Assembly: GCF_000821185.2 (NCBI RefSeq)
Contig: NZ_CP050855.1
Location: 1,798,001-1,862,000, forward strand
DNA from: Serratia symbiotica
GTDB lineage: Bacteria > Pseudomonadota > Gammaproteobacteria > Enterobacterales > Enterobacteriaceae
DNA length: 64,000 nucleotides
Direction of reading: 5' to 3'
Shown: positions 1 to 10,600 of the stretch, piece after piece
Layout: each line of letters opens with the position of its first letter
Numbering within the stretch: the stretch's first letter is position 1
Made by a program: the position numbers and the translations under genes
The notes under the pieces: generated by a model
What the model was told of the DNA's origin: nothing
The model's database searches: none
Seen by the model: the letters and a program-made list of their open reading frames with translations, nothing else

Positions 1-2
1 GG

Positions 3-140
3 GTCATCGATGTGTTCGGTAACACGGTGCGGCTGATGGCCTTCATTGACTTTGAAAAGCAAAAGGTTTTTGTTAAGCACATTGCGACTCATGCCGAATA
101 CGATAAGTTAACCAAGTATTATAGGGAGCATAAAGAATGA
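3..140 (+). CDS. higB: HigB-type toxin, C-terminal part (runs off window)
   Basis: The reading frame is open from the window edge and gives about 45 residues ending in a THAEYDKL stretch and a lysine/glutamate tail. This matches the C-terminus of HigB-family mRNA interferases of the RelE fold. The stop TGA overlaps the ATG of the next gene (ATGA), the usual toxin-first order of higBA loci. The family cleaves mRNA on the ribosome. The N-terminus lies outside the window, so intactness cannot be judged. Confidence 0.75.
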   Translation, partial: VIDVFGNTVRLMAFIDFEKQKVFVKHIATHAEYDKLTKYYREHKE

Positions 141-580
141 CTGTTGCAACTCATATCGACACCGCCAGTGCCGAAAGCATGATCGCGACATTTGCCAACG
201 CGGTGAAATGCATTCCTCTAATGACGGGTGATAAAAGCGAGGCTGAATATAACAAAGCCCTTGAGCTGATTGAATATCTTGTCGATCGCGACGAGTTGAG
301 CAACCCGCTTTTTGAACCGCTTGCGGCCAAAATTACAGAATATGAAAACAGCGCCCCGGAATTTGAGGCGTTTAACCGTCGCTTGGCTGAGATCCCTACC
401 GGGGTCGCCGCGTTGCATACCCTGATGGATCAGCATGGTTTAAAAGCGGCTAATCTGATTGACGAACTGGGATCTAAAAGCAATGTCAGTAACATTCTCA
501 GTGGTCGCCGCGCATTGACTGTGAAGCACATTAAGGCGTTGGCATCACGTTTTAACGTTCCCGCTGATTTGTTTATTTGA
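137..580 (+). CDS. higA: HigA-type antitoxin with C-terminal HTH
   Basis: 147 residues. The C-terminal third (about residues 90-147) is a helix-turn-helix of the XRE/HigA kind, with the SNVSNILSGRRALT recognition segment and a following aliphatic helix. The N-terminal part is acidic and helical, as expected for a domain that wraps the toxin. Translation is coupled to higB by a 4-nt overlap. In the family the antitoxin neutralises HigB and represses its own promoter, which would lie to the left of the window. It appears intact. Confidence 0.8.
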   Translation: MTVATHIDTASAESMIATFANAVKCIPLMTGDKSEAEYNKALELIEYLVDRDELSNPLFEPLAAKITEYENSAPEFEAFNRRLAEIPTGVAALHTLMDQHGLKAANLIDELGSKSNVSNILSGRRALTVKHIKALASRFNVPADLFI

Positions 581-770
581 TGGGGAGGGCGAGTTTCTAG
601 TGACCTGTCTGGCCAAACCCTAACGACTGACATCAAGAGACAGATAATTATCAAAACCATGTGTGCAACCCCCTGAATATGCAGAATAATCAGGTGCCAT
701 TGAACTTAAAATGTCGCCTGGTCTATTACGTTTAAATTCAAAGGATCGTTTTACAAAAGGAACAGCATGC
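581..770. other. Intergenic stretch without recognisable gene
   Basis: Nothing coding was recognised between higA and the microcin-exporter remnant. An AAAGGA-type ribosome site sits just before the remnant's old GTG start at 771. A microcin or immunity gene might once have been here, but none is visible. Confidence 0.4.
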
Positions 771-1720
771 GTGTATCGCCAAAAAGCGGTTGAACACAAA
801 AAATGCGATGGCAAGGAAAGGCCTTATTAATGCCAGGGGTTCCGGTTTGGCTTGTTGCAGGGTTATCTGTTTTTTTGTTGTCGCCTTTCTGGTTTTCATT
901 ATAACGTTCACCTATACAAGAAGGGTCACGGTGATGGGTGAAATATCCACTTATCCTCGCTCATCCAACGTTTATGCCAGTGTCCAGGGCGTTGTGGTTA
1001 AACAATTTGTCACAGAAGGGCAATTGATCAAAACAGGCGATGCCATATACATAGTAGATGTCAGTAAAAGTACGCGTAGTGGTGTTGTGAGTGATAATCA
1101 GCGAATGGATGTCGATAACCAACTCGCGCGCATTTCTCAAATCATGGCTCTCCTCCAGGAGAATAAAAAAACACCATTGAAATGCTAAAAAAACAAAAAG
1201 AGCGTCTGAATATTGATGCGGGGGGCGAGATTATTATCCGGGCCATGGCTGACGGGCGGATAGATTCCCTTAGCGTTACGGTCGGGCAGATGATTAAACC
1301 TGGCGACAGCCTCCTGCAAATTATCGATCATTTTTCCCTTGTCACCTGGGTACCCAATGATGCCGTCCCCTATCTTTCTGCTGGAGATCGCGTGAATATA
1401 CGCTACGAAGCGTTTCCCGCACAAAAATTTGGCATGTTTGGCGGGACCATTTCGGTTATCTCACGATCTCCTGCCTCCCCTCAGGAGATGCAAACCTATC
1501 AGGGGTCGCTTAAAGCGGCCTCATCTTCGGCTGCACCCTACTACAAAATTATTATCAGGCCCGACAGACAAAACATTGCCTACGCTGGCAAGCGTCTGAG
1601 TTTAGGTAATGGTATGCCAGCCCAAAGCACCTTATTTCTGGAAAAAGGAAGATCTACCAGTGGATGCTCTCTCCCTTCTACGATATGAAAAATAGCACCG
1701 AGGGTCCGGTAAATGAGTAA
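771..1720 (+). pseudogene. CvaA/HlyD-type membrane-fusion protein of a microcin exporter, decayed
   Basis: Pieces in different frames line up in order with CvaA, the colicin V membrane-fusion protein. The first is a short N-terminal piece from GTG 771. Then comes a membrane segment with the 'PGVPVWLV' stretch (around 830-860). A periplasmic part follows (about 900-1185, with a Tyr-Thr-Arg-Arg-Val motif and QLIKTGDAIY). The last is a C-terminal part (1182-1650, with WVPNDAVPY and NIRYEAFP). At least three frameshifts are visible, near 810-830, 880 and 1650. The coiled-coil middle, roughly 150 residues in CvaA, is missing at about 1185. The last frame resumes after 1650 and ends in TAA at 1718. 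It cannot make a working exporter subunit. Confidence 0.85.
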
Positions 1721-2679
1721 ACGTTTTTTTTAAAACACTCATCGGACAACTGGAGTTTCAACTACGCCCACGGGTTCCGCTGGTTCATCAAACGGAATCC
1801 CCAGAGTGTGGTTTGGCATGCCTGGCGATGATCTGTAGTCACTACGGCAAACAGAGCAATCTTATCGCCTTGCGCCAGCAATTTAATCTGTCTGCACGCG
1901 GTACCACGCTGGCAGGTATGACTCAGATGGCTGAACAACTCGGCCTCGCATCACGTTGTTTATCCCTGGGACTTCATGAACTCAGTGCGCTTAAGGCCCC
2001 CTGCATCTTGCACTGGGATATGCGCAAGCTTGGTGATATTCAGTCGCGTTTTGGGTCGCTGAACACGCTTCGGGAAACCTTTACCAGTAGCATCGTTGGG
2101 GCACTCATCGACGGAACGATGGTAATTGGTGTCATTGTGATGATGGTACTTTATGGCGGCTGGCTCACTGGCGTTGTTATTGGCTTTACCGCACTGTATG
2201 TCCTTACCAGACTTATGCAGTACCTATCGCGAATTATCGGAAGAAACTCTCATCAGAGATGCCCGCACCCGGTCTTATTTTATGGAAACGTTGTAGGGTA
2301 TCGCGACCGTTAAAATGCAGGGTTTGAATGAACGAAGAGGTACTCACTGGCTAAATCTGGAAATTGACACAATCAACACTGAAATAAAAATCACCAAAAT
2401 AGATTTGCTTTTTGGTGGTGTAAACGACTTTATCATTGCCTGCGAACAGATAGCAATCCTATGGCTGGGTTCTAGACTCGTCATGGATAATGCTATGACG
2501 ATTGGCATGTTCATCGCTTTCGGCGTATTCAGGGAACAATTTGCCGACAGAATCTGGTCACTCACCAATTTTCTGATGAGGTTGCGCATGATCCATCTTC
2601 ATAACGAACGTGTATCCGATATTGCGCTTAACACACGGGAAATGAAAAAGCCTGACAGAGAAAGAATAAATACCATGTT
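1713..2679 (+). pseudogene. CvaB-type peptidase/ABC exporter, decayed and truncated
   Basis: ATG 1713 overlaps the end of the cvaA-like remnant, as in colicin V operons. A run of eight T at about 1724 throws the frame off. The next frame encodes a C39 peptidase start with the ECGLACLAMI catalytic-cysteine motif. The peptidase domain is cut at about 2015, where CILHWD runs straight into the transmembrane-domain sequence KLGDIQSRF, a deletion of roughly 150 residues. Another frameshift near 2240 and a TAG near 2296 precede the last piece (WLNLEIDTINTE... to about 2670). The nucleotide-binding domain is absent. In the family this protein trims double-glycine leaders and exports bacteriocins. Confidence 0.85.
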
Positions 2680-3350
2680 CGCTACCCCAATGTTGTCTGG
2701 GCAGCGGATAATCAGTCATTTTATTACAGTCTGAACGCCACCACTCAGGCTTCAGGATGACAAACCTGTGGCAAGGTCTATCTTCATCGTTTAGGCAGTG
2801 AAAGAGATGTCATGACGTTTGACTGGCGTGTTATTTCAGAATTCGCGCAAAAATCATGTGAAAACGTTAATCTGTATTCATCTCCTGATTCTGAATACCT
2901 CATTGTTAACTTTTCAAAATCAATCAGCGGTTATGGCGGGTATCTTTTTTCCGCTAAAAAAACGCTGATAACAATGGCAGACTCACCTGGTCGAAAATCG
3001 TTGATGCCGTTGAAAATGTCTCTGCCTTTGTCTATTCCGGGAGGTGGATTTATCTGGCGAGTGATAATTCCTCATCCGGTTATAATATCTCACGAGTCGA
3101 TCTGGCCGCGCCAACATCCGCTCGGGAGCCAGTGATGAACTGGTCAAATGGCGAGCTAACGCCGTTAAGCATCAGTCTTGATTCACTCTATGTGGTTTAT
3201 CATGACGCAGGCAACAGTAAATTCGTGCGTATCCCTTTTGCTGAACTGGATAAACACCAGACAATTCCTGTCCCTTCAGATGAAGACGTGAGTGCTATAT
3301 TCGCCAGTAGCGATAGTCAGGATAACGGCGTAACCACCATTATTTACTGA
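2680..3350 (+). pseudogene. Prolyl oligopeptidase (S9A) propeller fragment, decayed
   Basis: Joined directly to the end of the CvaB-like remnant is sequence of the S9A beta-propeller: NVVWAADNQSFYYSL, then KVYLHRLGSERD (the family's 'kvy-HrLG' motif), then WSKIVDAVENVSAFVYSG, and a last intact frame of 72 codons ending in TGA at 3348. Frameshifts are visible near 2757-2775, 2965 and 3040. The catalytic alpha/beta-hydrolase domain is missing. The fragment ends one base before the stop codon of the converging exporter gene. Confidence 0.65.
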
Positions 3351-4607
3351 TTAAGATTCAGCGACCGCTTCCTCTTCCGAAGAAGTAAAGCGACAACGGC
3401 GTAAAGGCGTGACCAGTAGGCTCAGCAGCAGACCAATTCCCATCGCACAAGCACCGAAAGCCAGCGCCGTCAGCGAAGGCGGCAGCACGCGTCCGAGCGC
3501 GCCAAGACCAAGCGCCCCCAGCGAATCGCCACTAACGTCCTGAGCCGTGCCGAGGCTATTAACCCGCCCCAGCAGGCGATCCGGCGTATGGCTTTGGATC
3601 AGCGTAAACTGCAGCAGAGAAGCCATAGCATTGAAGTAGCCATAGCAAACCAGCGCCACCAGCGCCAGCGCGTAGTGCCCGACGATCCCCAGACAGGCCA
3701 CTGCGCCGAAAGCCGCGCAGGCGCTAACCAGCAGCATCACACCGGGGCGCTGATGATGCGCTATCCAACCGCTGGTAAACGCGCCGATCATTGCCCCCAG
3801 CGGTACCGCAGAATACATCAGCCCGACCTGAGAGAAGCCAACGTGCCACGTGTCCTGGGCCAGCGCGGGGAACAAGATACGTATCGCTCCGGCAACGCTT
3901 ATTAATAAGCCCAACAGCACCACACAACCCACGATGGGATGACGGCAGACAAACTGCACGCCACCCAGCATCGCTCGCAGCGGATGTTCCGGCTCGCTGG
4001 CTTCCGGTTTCATCGCCGGTAAACGCACCAACGGGATCAGCGTCCCCAGCGTCCCGGCAGCCGCCACCGCGAAGCTAAGCCCCACCCCACCCGCAACGAT
4101 AATAATGCCGCCGAGCGCCGGGGAAATGATTGCCCCCAGGCGCACCGTCAGCATACTTAGCGCACCTGCCGCCGCAAGATTTTCACGCCCCACTAGGTTC
4201 GGGATCGATGCCATCAGCGCCGTCATCCCCAAGGCACCGAAGAAGCCATCCCATGCCGCCAGCACGTAAAGTACCCACAGAGACGGCGAAGATGCATAAG
4301 CATTGATACTCAGCAGTACAAAGCCGATCCCGCAGGTGCTGCGGGCAAACAGGATCAGCTTGCGGCGATCGAAGCGATCGGCCAGAACGCCGCCCCATAG
4401 CAGGCCGACGAAAGTGCCAACACCTTCAATCATCACCGCTACCCCAACCTGAAGCGTGGAACCGGTCATCTGCTGTACCTGAACGGGGACGCCGACGGCC
4501 AGCATCCCCAGGGCGAAGACCGACAGCATGCGAGCGATGAAAATCGCCCGGAAGTAGCGGTTTGACTTCAGCAGGCTGAAGTCGAGAAAGATAGATTTTT
4601 TACGCAT
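3351..4607 (-). CDS. entS: MFS siderophore exporter, EntS-like
   Basis: 418 residues with about twelve hydrophobic segments and the MFS loop motif GGVLADRFDRRK (about residues 70-82). Overall it closely resembles EntS, the inner-membrane exporter of enterobactin, and the P43-type exporter of chrysobactin loci. It lies 80 bp downstream of the NRPS gene on the same strand, so co-transcription from the Fur-controlled promoter at about 14.8 kb is likely. The C-terminus is acidic and cytosolic. The predicted role is to carry the finished catecholate out of the cytoplasm. It appears intact, although the pathway feeding it is broken at entB. Confidence 0.85.
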   Translation of the reverse strand: MRKKSIFLDFSLLKSNRYFRAIFIARMLSVFALGMLAVGVPVQVQQMTGSTLQVGVAVMIEGVGTFVGLLWGGVLADRFDRRKLILFARSTCGIGFVLLSINAYASSPSLWVLYVLAAWDGFFGALGMTALMASIPNLVGRENLAAAGALSMLTVRLGAIISPALGGIIIVAGGVGLSFAVAAAGTLGTLIPLVRLPAMKPEASEPEHPLRAMLGGVQFVCRHPIVGCVVLLGLLISVAGAIRILFPALAQDTWHVGFSQVGLMYSAVPLGAMIGAFTSGWIAHHQRPGVMLLVSACAAFGAVACLGIVGHYALALVALVCYGYFNAMASLLQFTLIQSHTPDRLLGRVNSLGTAQDVSGDSLGALGLGALGRVLPPSLTALAFGACAMGIGLLLSLLVTPLRRCRFTSSEEEAVAES

Positions 4608-4688
4608 AGCATTCCATTTCTGCCGGGCAACCCGCGCGGCGTCATTCCGGTATCGGGCGTAGCCGCTGGCAGCTCCGCCCCGTTTAGC

Positions 4689-7600
4689 CTATTTTTCTTC
4701 AGGCTGAATAAGTTGGTTAAGCAATGGCCCAAGCGTGACGAGCGTCGATGGAGAAAGAATGTCCGCGTGCTCGCAGTCCTGAGGGAACACGTCCAGCTCG
4801 CCAACATAAGGCGCCCAGGTCTGCTGAGGATCCATAGCCGGCGGAAGCGTTCGGGTAGCCATCAGCAGCGTCGCCTTCCCTGGGTACCTTACGGTGCTCG
4901 CCCCGGACAGCAGGCGCACCGCATCCTGGTAGTTGGCGACGATCTTGCTGAACATCGCCTGCTTTTCTGCCAGCAAATACGGATCGCTCTCTTGCCCGGT
5001 GTCGGCCATAAATTCAGCCTGTTCACGCGCCACCTCTTCCCGGGCCTGATCTTCACCCGGCCCGCTCCAGTCCTGCCCTTCCGGCGGCCAGGTGTCGAGT
5101 AACCCCAGGAAGGAGACCTTTTCGCCCTGCTCAACCAAGCGCGTGGCCACTCCGTGCGCCAGCGTCCCGCCAAGTGAGTAGCCCAGCAGATAATAAGGGC
5201 CATGCGGCTGGTGCCTGCGCAACGTGGCAAGGTGGCGCTCACAGGCAACGTCAATATCGGCTGCGCTGGCGATTACGCCGCCGGGACGCGGCGACTGTAG
5301 GCCAATAACCGAATAGCTGCCACTCAGATAGCGCAACAGCCCGCTATACTGCCAGGCGAACCCGGACGCAGGATGGAAACAGAACAGGACAGCACCTTCA
5401 CCGTTTCTAAGCGGCAAGACTTCCTCGGCCCCATTTTGCTCTGCACTTTCTCCCTGCTGGCTACCGTCCATCAGCGACGCCAGTTGACGAACGTTGCGAG
5501 CCGCCATGACCTGCCCGATAGTGATAGGGCGCTCAAACTGTCGACGTAGCGCCAGCGCCAACTGCATCGCCAGCAGAGAATGGCCGCCAAGCGTGAAGAA
5601 ATCGTCGTCGGCATACACCTGCTCAACGCCCAGCAACTGCATGAACAGTGAGGCGATTCGACGTTCAGCATCGCTTATCGGCATCTCTCTACCGCTCTCA
5701 ACCAGCATCGGCATAGGTAGTGCCTTACGATCCAGTTTGCCGCTAGGACTTAACGGGAAATGCTCAAGATACAGATAACGCACCGGCACCATATGGGCAG
5801 GCAGGCGCGTAGCCAGCTCCCGCTGTATCTCCTGCGGGTCGGGCCGTTCGCCGCTGGCAATCAGCCAGGCAACGAGTTGCCGGTTGTCCGTTCCCGCCCT
5901 GCCGCGACTCAGTTCTCTTGGCGCAACAGCAGCCTGAGCAATGCCCGGCAGGCTCAGCAATACCTGTTCAATCTCACCCAGCTCGATGCGCTGCCCGCGG
6001 ATCTTGAGCTGATCGTCGGTGCGCCCCAGGTACTCCACAACACCATCATGCAGCCAGCGGGCGATGTCCCCCGTGCGGTACATCCTCTTCCCAGGGGCAA
6101 ACGGGTCGGCGACAAAGCGGATTGCCGTCAGATCCGGACGCTTCAGGTACTCCAGGGCAAGCTGTATACCGCTGAGCCAGAGCTCCCCCGGCGCACCGGG
6201 AGGAACGGGGCGCAACCAGCGGTCGAGAATACGTAACTGCGTGTTCCAAACCGGCTTGCCAATCGGTACGCCCGGACCGGTCAGTTGCGCCAGCGTTGCC
6301 TCATCGGCCGGCTGCCAGGTCACATCCACCGCCGCTTCCGTAGGACCATAAAGATTATGTAGCGCAGCGCTCAGCAGTTGGCGGAACCTCCGTGCCAGCT
6401 CACCCGATAGCGCTTCGCCGCTGCAAAATACCTGCCGTAAGCTGGCACAACGGGTTGCACTTTCCGACTGCTGCATAAGCGTGTCTATCCAGGTCGCCAG
6501 CATCGACGGGACAAAGTGCAACGTAGTCACGCGATAATCTTCGATAAGCTGCTGCAGCACCTCCGGGTCGCGATGGGCATCCGGCGGAGCCATCACCAGC
6601 GATGCGCCTACCATCAGCGGCCAGAAAAATTCCCAGACCGAGACGTCAAAGCTACTCGGTGTTTTCTGCAGTACCACATCCTGCGCGCTAAGTGGGAAAG
6701 CGGCCTGCATCCAGCGCAGACGGTTGATAATCGCCTCATGACTAACTACTACGCCTTTAGGCCGCCCGGTAGAGCCGGAGGTGTAAAGGACATAGGCTGC
6801 CTGCTGCGGTGAAACCGTTGGCAACACCAGCCGGCAAACCGCTTTAGGGGCCAGATCATCAAAGCGCAGGCAGACCGCGACGGCATCAAAACGAGGAGCC
6901 TGATCGTAGCTGGCGATCACCAGCCGCGGCTTAGCATCCTCCAGCATCAAGTGCAGGCGCTCATCCGGATAACCAACGTCCAGCGGCAACCACGCCGCGC
7001 CGAGCGCGACAATGGCCTGTAAGGCCAGGCTAAGCCGCACGGAACGCGGCAACGCAACCGCCACCACATCCCCAGGCACGACGCCGGCGTCACGCAAACG
7101 TTGTGCCAGCGCACAAACCTGCTGATGCATTTCGAACCAGCTCAGGCGATGTTCATTGTCCTGGAGCGCCAGCGCGTCCGGCGTGGCGGCGCACTGGTTC
7201 TGAATAGCCGAATACAATGTTTCGCTCTTCACGGCATAAGCGGTTTGGTTAACCCGGTGAATAAAGGCCGCCTCTTCCTCTGTCTGCAGCGACCACTGCC
7301 ACAACGGCAGTTCAGGGCTGGCAATGAGTTGTGCCAGCAGCCACTCAAAGCGATCCAGCCACGCCTGCGGATCCCGAAGCGACGGACGGTACTCCAGGTG
7401 GAGAGAAATACCTTCTGCCGGCAGCACCAGCAGCGTCGCCGGGTAGTGCGTATAGCCGCGGTTATGAATTTCCACGCAATGCAACACGGAGGGAGAACTT
7501 TTGCTCTCATGGGGTGCCGGATAGTTTTCCACCACCAGCAACGTGTCGAACAACGTCCCTGCTCCAGCCTGGCGCTGAATGTCTGCCAGGCCAATATTGT

Positions 7601-10600
7601 CGTGTTCCAGCAGCGCGATTTGATGATGCTGAAGCGCCTGTAGCTGCGGCACTAAAGGTCGCTTCATATCGAAGCTCACCCTGACCGGCAAGGTGTTACT
7701 AAACAGGCCAACCTGCTGCTCAAGTGCTTCGGCATACGCCATGCGGCCAGAAACCGGAGAGCCAAACACCACGTCATCATTGCCGGACTGGATAGCCAGC
7801 AACATCCCCCAGATCCCCTGCATAACTGTGTTCAGCGTTAGCCCGTAGCGACGACAAAGCTGATTAACTGCCTGTTCCTGGGCAGTGCTAAGGGTCCGCG
7901 TAAGGGTTGAAACCGGCCCGTTATCCGGCTGCTCTGCAAACAGCAACGTCGGGCTTACCCCTTCTAGCCTTTCGGCCCAGGCTGACACGCAAACCTGCGC
8001 ATCGCGAGCCGCAAGCTGGCGAACCAAAGTCCCATAAGGCATTGGGAGTGCAGGCAACTGTGCTTCTGCATCACTTAGCAGCGCCATCAGATCGCCGGTA
8101 ATTACCGGCGTTGACCAGCCGTCAACGACAAGATGGTGTGCCGTCAGGAAGAGCGAGTGAGTGTGAAAGTCGGCATGACGAACCCAGCGAGCGTGTAACA
8201 TCGGCCCTTGCCCTTCCAGCAGAGGCCAGCCCAGCTCTTCCTGCTCATGCCGGGCGAGAGCGACCTCTACTCCCTCAGAAGGATCGAGCGTGACGCAGGT
8301 CAGCGGCCAGCGCAGACGCTCGTCCCCCGCCAACGGCAGGATCTGAACCGGCTGGGGTGCATTCTCGCTATCAAAACGAGCTGCGAGCTGCGGGTAGCGA
8401 GCGACAACCTGATTCAATGCGCGGGCCAGTTGGGCTTCGCAAAGCTCCCCCTGCAGCGTCAGACGAGTCAGAGAGTTATAGCGGCCGACGGTGCTGTCGG
8501 TTCGTACATGGAAAAGCAGGCCCTGCTGAAGCGGGAGCAGTGGCAGAATATCGGCTGGTGCACCATGCTCATTGCGCAACGCTTGAACGCCTTTCGCGGT
8601 TAGCGACGGAATGCCTGTTTGCGCCGCCACCAGAGTATCCTGCGCCTCCAGCGGATGCTGCTGAGCAAACTGAATCAATTGCCCGACCGCCGCTTCAAAG
8701 GCGGATGACAACCCAACAATGCTCTCTTCGCTCAGCCAGCGGCGGGCAAAGCCCCAGTGGATCGCTATCTGCGGGGTATCGCCCTGCCCGGCAAAAATAT
8801 TGATTTCCAACAGGTGAGAAAGCGGCATTTGCGGGCAGGTATGAACCGCCAGGGTATCGCGGAATAGGCCTGAAGTTTGGCGCGGTGCCCAATCATTGCG
8901 ACTGGTTTTCCCCAGCCGCCCCAGGTAGTTAAACAGTACCGGCGCTGCATTGTTGACGGCCAGCTCGCGCAGCGGATCGTCTGGCAGCAGGTAGCGCAGC
9001 ACGCCAAATCCCACACCGTAATCCTTCACCGCCTCCATAACCTCTTTCACCGCCCGTACGGCCGCTAAAGCGTCACTATCGGTGTTGTCACTCAGGCTTA
9101 ACAGCAGCGGATATTCGGCCGTCAGCCAACCCACACAGTCAGAAAGATCGATTCCAGACAGACCGTCAGGGCGGCCGTGGGACTCCACGCTTACCCGCAA
9201 CTCTCTCAGCCCGGTTCGCGCGCGACATGCAAGCAAAAGTGCCGCAAGCAACAGCGTGTCGGTGCGAGTTCGCCATGCTCCAGGTGAGGAGCCAAGCAGC
9301 GCCGCACTGTGTTCAGGTGATAATAAGGTTCGAATTTCGCCGCGTGTAGCCTGAGTATCGACTTGTGGGTCGAGCGGCCCTGTTTCCGGCCAGGCACAAG
9401 ACGCTTCCAGCATCGAACGCCAGAACGGCAACTCTGCACGGTAGCGCTCATGATGTTCAGCCAGCCAATGGCTCCAGTCGACCAACGACGTCCCTGTGGA
9501 GGCTGGCAACACCGTTCCGTTATCTACCGCCTGCGACGCAGCGGGCAACGCTTCCAGCAGCAATCGCCAAGAGACGCCGTCGGTCACAAGATGGTGAATA
9601 GCCAACACCACGCCTTCTGCGCGGCCATTCTGTTCCAGCAGAACTGCGTGCCAGAGCCTGCCAGCCTGTGGATCAATCTGCGAGATAGCCAAATCAAATG
9701 CCTGCCCGGCGCTCTGTTCCGGGGTAATGTCCACCGCGAGAGCCTGGCACTGTTGCTCCGCCCCATCCGCTTGCGTAATAAGCAAGCTTTCGCCGTTAAG
9801 AGTCGCGCCCAGCGTTGGATACGCCTGCAATAGCTGCCCCATGATTAGCACAAGCTGCGGCACGGTTAACCCGGCAGGCGTATTAAGCCAGACGCCATGC
9901 AAAAAAGCCTGCTGGCCCTGTTGATTGTACCAGCGCAAGATGGGCAGGCTGTCCACTGCCCCGCTACGCTGAGAGGCAGAGGCATGTTCATCAGCAAACG
10001 GCATCATCAGGCGCGCCATTGCGGCTGGCGTTCTGCCGGCAAAAATTTCTTTCGGACGCAGGCTCCAGCCTTCGCGCCGCAGTTGGTTCCCCAGCGACAT
10101 GGCAAAGATGCTGTCGCCGCCCAGCGCGAAAAAGTCATCCTCGGCGCTAACGACCTGCAGGTTCAGCAGTTTCTCCATCGCCTGACAAATCAGCCGCTCC
10201 TGCGGTGTATTCGCCGATCGCCCGCTTTGACAGGGCACCTCAAGTGGCTCCGGAAGCGCCTGGCGGTCGACTTTGCCGTTAACGGTGAGCGGCAGCGCGT
10301 CCAGCACGACCAGCACGCCGGGCACCATGTATTCTGGCAATTGCTGAGCCAGCGCGGACTGCAATTCGCTGACTACATTTTCCCGGTTGCGTCTTTCCGC
10401 ATCGGCAATCGCGCAGTAGCCAACCAGACGCCAGCTGGCACCGTGCGGCTGAGCGATAACGACTGCTCCGCTGATATCCTCAAGCCCGGCGAGAGCGCTT
10501 TCCACTTCGCCCAGTTCCACGCGAAAGCCCCGCACTTTAATCTGGTGATCCACTCGCCCGATAAATGCCAGTTGCCCATCGGCACGCCAGCGCATCAGGT

